From the NCBI GenBank assembly GCA_009760855.2, contig WPIO01000234.1, forward strand, positions 124,001 to 188,000: 64,000 bases of DNA, given 5' to 3'. The notes under the pieces were generated by a model. It searched no databases and had not been told where the DNA came from. It worked only from the letters and a program-made list of their open reading frames with translations. Below are positions 56,846-64,000 of this stretch, piece after piece. A program made the translations under genes and the position numbers. Position 1 is the stretch's first letter, and each line of letters begins with the position of its first letter. The DNA comes from Cristatella mucedo (lineage: Eukaryota; Bryozoa; Phylactolaemata; Cristatellidae).

Positions 56846-57464
56846 TGCCTGTCCGTCGGCCTGACGATCGGACGCTATCCTCTATTCTTCTTCGTCTGAA
56901 CGCGAGCTGCCGACCCGACCGCACATAAACGCTGTATACGCTGCACACGCTCTACATTGCAGTGCGAGCTCTTTGCACTACTACACGGCGCCGCAGGTGG
57001 GCTCGCCCTGCGACGGCAATGCGCGAACGGAAGTGTTCGCCGAGAGAGTTATCGCCGCTCGCTCGTCGTTCGAAATACTACATTACCGTACGTATCGTGT
57101 TCGAGAGTGTGTTCGCTACGTGCTGCGCACACGTGCGACAGTTAAGGCGTCTGCTTCGCGTACACCTATGCAATCCATCGCGTTTCTCGAGGCGAATTAC
57201 ACGCCGGAGTGAGGACGAGATCGGCGTAGAGCACGCAAAAAGGGGGATATACACGAAAGGCGTGCACATCTGTGTAATCTATTTTTCGCACTTGAGAAGG
57301 AAACCACCTTACCACGCCGTATTTCTTCCCGTGCCACGAGCCACGAAGCAGCGCATTTCGAACAGAGCGGTTGCAGACCGACGCGAGATGCAGCGATTCC
57401 CCTTAAACGTCCTTGAACCTCTTTGTCAGCGTTTCCATTAATACGTTTTCTCATCGGCTGCGGC
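56846..57464. other. Upstream flank of the C1orf131 homologue
   Basis: Moderately CpG-rich sequence that probably contains the promoter and 5' UTR. Open frames here show no known family. A 5' exon could be hidden. Confidence 0.4.
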
Positions 57465-58250
57465 ATGAGCTTGGGGGTTGCCGACGCGGTACGCCCCACG
57501 TCTCCTCCTTCAGGCGGGCCGCTGTTTGCCGCTCGCTCGCGCAAGAGACCGCCCCCAGAAGTGATCGTGTTCATGGACCCGTCGAAACGACGTAAAGACC
57601 CCGGCAACCAAGTAAGTCAGGGAACCGAGTCAATGTGGGGGACGGTGGGGCGGACTCGGGCACCCAGGATCAGGGGCAGGCCCCGGTCGCTGTGCGAGTG
57701 ACCCCAGAGTATGATCGTCAAAGATTTACTGCTGCTCGCTCGTGGTTTGAAATCTTTTGCTGGACAAAATTATGAGCCATGCAAGGTCACGCAGACGCCC
57801 GAAACTGGCTTCGGTACTATAGGAGTTCTGTTCTCCAGAATGCGTTTTCGGAGGTGCGTAGAACTTCCCAATCAAGTTTGGCTAGAATATTTCATGTTAG
57901 GCAGAGTTTAATAGCCACAATTTTAATACACGTCTAGTTCGTAACTCTGTCGGGCCTAGCTTCGGTTACATGCGCTGTATGCTACAAGTGGATCGATGGA
58001 CAACTCGGCTAATAAGATCGCGAGGGCAGTGCTTTTGAAAACTATCTGTAAAGGTTTTTATTTAATTTTCTTATAGTTCAGTGTGACATAATTGTATGAA
58101 AAATATCTAAAATGATCGCACGATCGCCCTGCCCTTAAGCTTCATTGCCCAGTGATGTCCACCTTTTGCTGCATTCTGATTTCTGACGTATGCTCCAAAA
58201 ATGTGTTCACTCTCCACCGATGTACTTAATTCTGTCTGTCTGTCCGGATA

Positions 58251-58293
<43 letters not shown>

Positions 58294-60175
58294 GCCGAAG
58301 CGATGTTGCGGCTCGTGCAAGCAACTGAAGCAACCTGTAGTCCATAGAGAGGATCTTGGAAGTCGATTTGATTCTCGATAGAGAGCGAGCAAAGCACAGA
58401 CAGATCTGGTGTGATGTGGCAACTAGGCCAACAATGACAACAGGCCAGCCGAGCAGCTGAGCCTGTTGTCATTGTTGGCCTTGCACCAGTTGTGGACGAT
58501 TGAGAGCATGGGCCACGAGTCCTGACGAAAAGGAATTGCAGTAATCTAGACGCGATGTCATACGCACATGAACTGTGGGGTTCTACGATCTCCCGACTTT
58601 CTTATTCTTGTCTAGCAATGCCCTGATTTAGACAATGTTCTTCAACTGAAAGTAGGCTGATTTGACAGTTGGAGGCTAAACCAGAACATCATTTTGGAGC
58701 AGTATGTCCTGATTACGAGCAGATGTCACTGGGGTGATCCTAATTAATAATAATAAGACATTGGTATAGCAATCTAAGAGAACCAAATGTATTTATAGCC
58801 TCTTTTACTAAATCTATTTCATATGGTACAAAAGAAGCATATATATTAGTTAGTGATAGCATGCCTTGTGTCAGCATGTGGTAGCACACAAAGGAAAATA
58901 AATTCACACGGACGCAGCATATGCTATTTGTAATATTTGGCTTTGTGGTTTTTTGTAAAGCATGTCAAGTCAGGTGATAAGATGTCAGTCAAGAGTGAGT
59001 TCCAGACTTTGGGAGCATGCGAACGAAAGGCACGGTCTTTAAAAGAATTTAGGTTGGCTTGGGGCATATCTAAACAATTTGAGGCTGATGAATGGGTAGT
59101 GCGATGCCTGGTCGCGGATCAGTAAGTAGTTCATATAGATAGTATGGAGCAAGAGAAAGAAGGTACCTAAAAGTAAGTGATAGACCAACAGGTTGGTGAG
59201 AAATTCTGTAGTTTTGAGGTTGTGCTGCTGACGTCAGACAAGCCTAACTGCAGAGTTTCGCACCAAATGTGAGCACCTGATTGCAACAAGCCGGAAGACC
59301 TGCAAGTTGATTATTTACGATAGTGGAGACAGGATGCCATGCATGTATGGGCAAACTTTGATGTGGTATTCCTGTTTGAGCCGGCCCGAACTTTTGCAAT
59401 GCTATGCATTTGAAAGTAGGTAGCTTTCCTTGACTGAGGAACCGATGTGGTCGTCGTCTAAAAGGCTATTTTGGAATAGGACACATAAATTGCATGTAGA
59501 TACCATAGCAGATATACTGGTCGAGCACATGTTAAGAGTTAGAATTTTCAAATTTCCATGTTATACTTGGTTTGCCAGTAGTAATAAGTAGTAAGGTGGT
59601 TTTTGTCATCATTCGAATAGATAAGCTAATCTTGAGGGTGAGGTCTTTCAGAGGATTTGTTCTCATGCTACCGAAGCACTAATGAAGCATGGCGACCCTG
59701 TGCTGTGCACTAGTAGTTAATTATGCCCATCATCTACTCCCCCACCAGGCCAAGCATCGTACCATCCGCTTTTCGGAATCCAACAGTCTACAAATACCTC
59801 GTACAAACCTCAAATTCTTTGGAGACCGTGCATTTAGCTCGTATGCTCCCAAAGCCTGGAACTCCCTCCCGACTGGCGTCAGAACATCCCCTGATTTGAC
59901 CACATTTAAAAAGAACTTAAAAACACGCCTATTTTGGACTGCATTTAGTGGGTCCCTGTGATTCATCCTTCGTGTGCTTATGCGTGCTGACACTGTGCAT
60001 GCTGCCACTAACCACATTTGCATGCTGACCCTGTGCATGTCACTCTTAACCACGTTATTCATTTTGTTTGTTTATCAAGCATGATATTACTCTCTATTCA
60101 ATTGCATTTCCCTTTGCAGTAAATGTAAAGCGCCTAGAGAGAGATTAAGTTCTCTGAGGGCGCTTTATCAAGTGA

Positions 60176-60207
<32 letters not shown>

Positions 60208-61666
60208 CTAATGACGTACTACAAATGCTGGACATAGTTATATCTCACCCAGGATCAGAGACCATCTGTGTGCACTCAGGCACCTTTAAAGCTATGCAAG
60301 GTTAGATTTTAGCGCCTTTTATTTATGTTTAGCACCATGCCAAGATGAATTGTACTGCAGTGACTTAGTGGATATGTGACCTGGCTGAGCTATGCTGGAC
60401 AGCAGCAAGTAGCTGTATGTGTGTGGGGGCATCGCGTAGCTATCTATATTCATAGGCCCTGCTGGTATGCTATGCCCAGGCGTCTGAGTGCCGAGTTTTC
60501 TTGAGGTTTTATCAGAAGGCCATTTTCATCAGAGGGCATTTTCCGTGTTTGTGGGTTTTTTTTTTATTTCCGCGTGCTTTCTTGCTGCAGACTGGCACCA
60601 CGAAGGTGCCAAAGCTTGGCGGCCCTTCGAAGGCCCCGCCCCTCTCAAGGGGAAGCAGCAGCCAGCAGCAGCAGCCGTACAGCAATGCAGCTCGAGGCAG
60701 CGCCACTCAACCGGTCATCAATCTCACTGCAGCGAGGTGAGCGCTGGCTTCGAGCTCTTTGCATAGTCACATGCTTTGATCACACAGTGGCCCGTGCCAA
60801 AGCAGCATGACCTGCTCTCTCTCTCTCTGTCTCTTCCCTCTCCCTTTCTGTCTGTCTGTCTGTCTGTCTGTCTTTCTGTCTTTCTGTCTCTCTGTCTTTC
60901 TGTCTGTCTCTCTGTCTGTCTCCCTTTTTCTCTCTGTCTCGCCGTCTCTCTCTATACCACTGTCTCTGTCTGCCTGTCTCTCTCTCTGTCTCCCTCTCTG
61001 GCAGTGGACGTGCAGGAGACGGCTCACTTGTTAGTCTGTGAAGTCCAACGAGGGATGTTTGAACGTGGGTGAACAGTGCTTATGATACCTGCCAGTGGTC
61101 AAGGTAAATGCCAGCGATTCTTTCTTCCTATCTTAGGCACGAGGTGTACAAGCTCGGAGTCACTGGGCTGTCGGACAGTGCAAAGGAGGACGCACGGATC
61201 GCTCACGCCATTCGCCTCGGTGCCAAGGTAGGAAGCCTTGCATTTGCTGCTGCTGCCTGCCTGCCACACCCACCCAACCACCCACCCTCCTCTGCTGGGC
61301 AGGGTCTGCCAGGTCTGCGGGTGCGTCCCAGTGCACTCGCGCCTGCTGGCTGCCTGATAGTGACGAGTCTTGGAGGCTTGTGGCGTTAGAGAGTTGCACA
61401 GCCGTGAGCCAGACCGAGGCTTGAACTGAGGCACTTTAAGGTCATAAGGTAGCTCTGGCTTATCGATGCCCGTACGTGCCAGAGGCCAAGGCACTGGGCC
61501 CGACCCTGACCCCGACTCTTACCCTGACTCCGACCCCTGCCCTGCACTGCCACTCACCTCACACTTGCCCTTACGGCCACTTGCATTGCTGGTCGACAGT
61601 ATCCAGGAAGGTGCTTCTCTCTCACTAGCACTCCCTCTCTCTCTCAAGCTTTCTAGCTCTGTCTCT

Positions 61667-61705
<39 letters not shown>

Positions 61706-61953
61706 TCTCTCTCTCTCTCTCCCTCTCTATCGCTGTCTCGCACTCTCTCTCTCTCTCTCTCTCTCTCAAGCTTTCTAGCTCTGTGTGTGTGTGTGTCTCT
61801 CTCTCCCTCTCTATCGCTGTCTCGCACTCTCTCTCTCTCTCAAGCTTTCTAGCTCTGTGTGTGTGTGTGTGTGTTTCTCTCTCTCTCTCTCCCTCTCTAT
61901 CGCTGTCTCTCTTTCTCTCTCTCAAGCTTTCTAGCTCTGTCTCTATGTGTCTC

Positions 61954-61988
<35 letters not shown>

Positions 61989-63198
61989 CTCTCTCTCTCC
62001 CTCTCTATCGCTGTCTCTCTCTCTGTCTCTCTCTCCTCTCTCAAGCTTTCTAGCTCTGTGTGTGTGTGTGTCTCTCTCTCTCCCTCTCTATCACTGTCTC
62101 TCTCTCTCTGTCTCTCTCTCTGTCTCTCTCTCTCTGTCTCTCTCTCCTCTCTCATACGCGGCTGATGATAGGATTGGCAGGCTTGAGGTGGTCCTGTGGT
62201 TCAAGCAGCAACTCAGCACCCGAGCGTGCCACTTCTATTCATCCATCATTCGAGCGCCCGCCAAGCAGCACGATGCTGCTTGCCATTAATGTCTTTGGTC
62301 GCTTCCAGTGCTCGTATGTGTACTCGTATGTGTCAAGTGCGGCATGGGTGCCCACGAAATTAAAGACTTTTGCACCATCTCTTCTGGAGTCTTGTCTCCC
62401 GGAAGTATCATCTCTCGGACTGCCTGTGGACTTGCTTTCCTAGGTCATAGTAGTTCCATCACGGAAGACAACGTTGCGCCATCTTGCTGCTCGACGGAAG
62501 TGCGTCATCTTGGCACTTGATGCAAGTGTGCCATCTTTCGGTGTGACAGACTTTCTTGCTTTGATTAGTCGAGATTGCTCCCCATATAAATGTGTTTTCT
62601 ATATAGGAATCACTTATATTATTAAATTATTAAACTCGAAGTTTTGATGACATCTTTGTTCATGATGCTTTGTGATGTGACCAGGCAAGCCGGTTGCCAT
62701 GAAACTGGTTTTGTATTGGGATAACCGAGTGTGTCTCTGAGATTAAGGTGGTCGCACCGATCAAGGTCTGGCCGAGGTCGTGGGCTCAAGCCCCGTCGCA
62801 TATGTGAAGCGCCTGAATAGAGATTAAGTTCTCTTAGGGTGCTATACAGTTCATTTATATAAAGATAATTCATTTATATAGCGCCCCAAGAGAACTTAAT
62901 CTCTATCCAGGCGCTTCACATATGCATCGGGGCTCGAGCCCACGATCTCAGTCAGACCTTAGTCGAGGCGAGCACCTTAACCGCTAGACCAAACCAGCTC
63001 GACTTATTATTGTTAAATTATTACCACTGCTCTCATCAAGTGCTGATGTTCCCAATGTGCCAGATTTGATTGGTTACTCCAGCACGTTTGACTCAGCTTT
63101 GTATTCTGCAGCCGCCCAAGAACAAGTACGTGAACTACAAATTGCTGCAGGAAGAGAAGCGCAAAGAAAGAGAACGAGAGCGGCTGGCTGAGGAGCTG
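57465..63198 (+). CDS. C1orf131/Faf1 homologue (DUF4602), partial
   Basis: Exons 57465-57611, 60591-60736, 61137-61227 and 63112-63198 join in phase to 157 residues with GT-AG introns. The last ends at a GTATGT donor, so the gene continues. Residues 32-44 (EVIVFMDPSKRRK) match the N-terminal motif of C1orf131 (VVTFHDPSKK). Residues 98-157 form the DUF4602 core: RHEVYKLGVTGLSDSAKE, then IRLGAKPPKNKYVNYKLLQE and a basic/acidic helix. The family is a component of the small-subunit processome (yeast Faf1), needed for pre-18S rRNA processing in the nucleolus. The stretch between motifs (50-97) has QQQQ and is low-complexity, so a small exon may be missed. Start: ATG 57465 is in frame, but the TCTCCTCCTTCAG before 57514 could be an acceptor. 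Introns are filled with L2, SINE-A and pyrimidine microsatellites. Confidence 0.82.
58253..58291. repeat. (TC)n microsatellite
   Basis: Pure TC run in C1orf131 intron 1, at the boundary of an L2 copy. From 57612 to 58252 nothing else is seen. Confidence 0.97.
58290..58740 (-). mobile_element. Old L2 coding fragment
   Basis: Reversed: GTGTGATGTGGCAACTAGG, CTTGCACCAGTTGTGG, GGAATTGCAGTAATCTAGAC, CTTCAACTGAAAGTAGGCTG. Contains a 21-bp inverted duplication (58425-58481). Confidence 0.85.
58742..59625 (-). mobile_element. Old L2 LINE 3' portion
   Basis: Reversed, strongly diverged: degraded tail and AAT start, GAGTGAGTTCCAGACTTTGG, CAAGCCTAACTGCAGAG, ATGTGGTATTCCTGTTTG, TTGGTTTGCCAGTAG. Confidence 0.88.
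59724..60205 (+). mobile_element. L2 LINE 3' end
   Basis: A 90-codon open remnant ends AKHRTIRFSESNSLQIPRTN ... TAFSGSL. The 3' UTR, tail and (ATT)n follow. Little diverged. From 60206 to 60590 there is only intron sequence. Confidence 0.95.
60810..61000. repeat. (TCTG)n/(TC)n pyrimidine tract
   Basis: Strand-biased mixture of CTCT, CTGT and CTTT units, 74 bp into C1orf131 intron 2. Ser/Leu/Val frames across it are artefacts. Confidence 0.95.
61612..62153. repeat. Higher-order (TC)n/(TG)n array with CAAGCTTTCTAGCTCTG motif
   Basis: The 17-bp motif CAAGCTTTCTAGCTCTG recurs at 61645, 61767, 61841, 61923 and 62042. Each occurrence is followed by TG and TC runs and most by CTATCGCTGTCTC, giving units of 74-122 bp. 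Confidence 0.92.
62726..62868 (+). mobile_element. SINE-A copy
   Basis: ATTAAGGTGGTCGCACCG, GTCGTGGGCTCAAGCCCCG, GTGAAGCGCCTGAATAGAG, TTAGGGTGCTATACAG. It meets the next SINE-A tail to tail. From 62154 to 62725 nothing else is recognised. Confidence 0.9.
62868..63003 (-). mobile_element. SINE-A copy, inverted partner
   Basis: TTTATATAGCGCCCCAAGAG, CATCGGGGCTCGAGCCC, CCGCTAGACCAAACCAGC. Complete-looking, with a consensus A box on its own strand. Confidence 0.94.
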
Positions 63199-64000
63199 GT
63201 ATGTTCGTCCCTTCTGTTGGAGCCCATCCCTTGTCTGCCGGTCGTGCATCGGCTGCCACGTCGGCCACTCGGCTGCTGCTGCTGCAGCAGCAGCAGCTCA
63301 TGTCGGTCTGCCGCCTGCTACTGCTACTGCACATTGCCGACTCCTTCTTAAGTGTGCTCGGTTCTGTATCGATGTATTTGTGTGTATGTGGGCACATGTA
63401 TACGTATGTGTTTATGCATGCATGCATCTCTGTAATTCCATGAAGCTACAGAGACAAAGCCGATATTGCTCTGGAGAGCTTCGAGAGTACACTCACAGGC
63501 GAAGCGGCTTTCAATACTCATATTGTGGTTGACAAGCACCGTCTCTTGCAACAAAGAGAAAGTGAGAAGTATAGCTGTGCCTGGGCACTGGTTTAGGAAG
63601 TAAGTAGCACGGAAACAGTGGCCCAGGAGTTCTCGCAAGGAAGTGCCACAGATGGAAACAGAAGAGAAGATGTCATCACTGTGCAAGGATTGTGGTTTTA
63701 GGTTCCACAGCACAGGACCTGCAGAACAAAATGCCAGCAGATATAAAGTTAAAAGTACGCTGCTATGTCAATTTATTGTTCTAAGAGAACCTGAGAGCAA
63801 AAGGAGGCTGAAACTGGTTCGGTAGGTTTGCTAGGTATGAAGAAGCTATGCTACTCACAACCATTACTGTTACTTCAACCTAGAGGCAATGACCACATTT
63901 CTTACATTTAAAGACCAACTTAGCGGCCATGTTCATCTCCAGCTGTAGATGCTTAATGGCTTTTTTCGGCAACCTTGCTAACAGGGCGTTATAATAGACC
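63199..64000. other. Presumed intron of C1orf131; no further exon identified
   Basis: Contains a short GCA run (63270-63299) and unassigned sequence. I looked for a continuation of the basic C-terminal helix after 63198 and did not find one I could support. Confidence 0.4.

Overview
The window is animal nuclear DNA, most likely from an invertebrate bilaterian. The genes carry GT-AG introns, and most of the sequence is retrotransposon debris and microsatellite. There are no operons, no ribosome-binding sites and no prokaryotic features. The phylum is not resolved: the LIM domains of the homeobox gene are divergent, which suggests a fast-evolving lineage, but that is inference.

Four host genes are supported. 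(1) An intronless IER2/IER5-family immediate-early gene lies on the minus strand (16375-17304) inside a CpG-rich block. (2) A compact four-exon LIM-homeobox gene of the Lhx3/4 (lim3) class lies on the plus strand (44823-46863), with two zinc-binding LIM domains and a full homeodomain. (3) A four-exon DPM2 gene (regulatory subunit of dolichol-phosphate-mannose synthase) lies on the minus strand (51326-52869). (4) A homologue of C1orf131 (DUF4602; yeast Faf1 counterpart, 40S ribosome biogenesis) lies on the plus strand, with four exons between 57465 and 63198, and probably continues past the window. The genes are functionally unrelated neighbours. Three further stretches (about 2181-2436, 9365-9975 and 49397-49960, all minus strand) look like exons or decayed exons of proteins I do not recognise.

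The rest is dominated by one L2-clade LINE family, with about thirty 5'-truncated copies. Most are only the 3' end, which finishes in a hairpin-forming GCGCC...GGCGC tail and (ATT)n. Two tRNA-derived SINE families are present: SINE-A, whose tail copies the L2 tail, and SINE-B, with a consensus Pol III B box. A second LINE family (LINE-B, tail TACAT repeats) is also present. DNA transposons are represented by a decayed DUF4371/ZMYM1-like hAT transposase (28846-29955), a weaker hAT remnant (35240-35470), and a 183-bp non-autonomous hAT element (14498-14680) that closely resembles the horizontally transferred SPIN elements. No LTR or virus-derived element was recognised.

Layout: 0-5 kb, minisatellite and old L2 pieces. 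5-15 kb, microsatellites, the longest L2 reverse-transcriptase fragment and the SPIN-like element. 15-18 kb, the IER gene and CpG island. 18-39 kb, LINE/SINE debris with inverted tail pairs and hAT fossils. 39.5-41 kb, a CpG island that may be the Lhx3/4 promoter. 41-44.7 kb, tandem arrays. 44.8-47 kb, Lhx3/4. 47-53.5 kb, LINE ends, a 66-bp satellite and DPM2. 54-64 kb, L2 copies and C1orf131.
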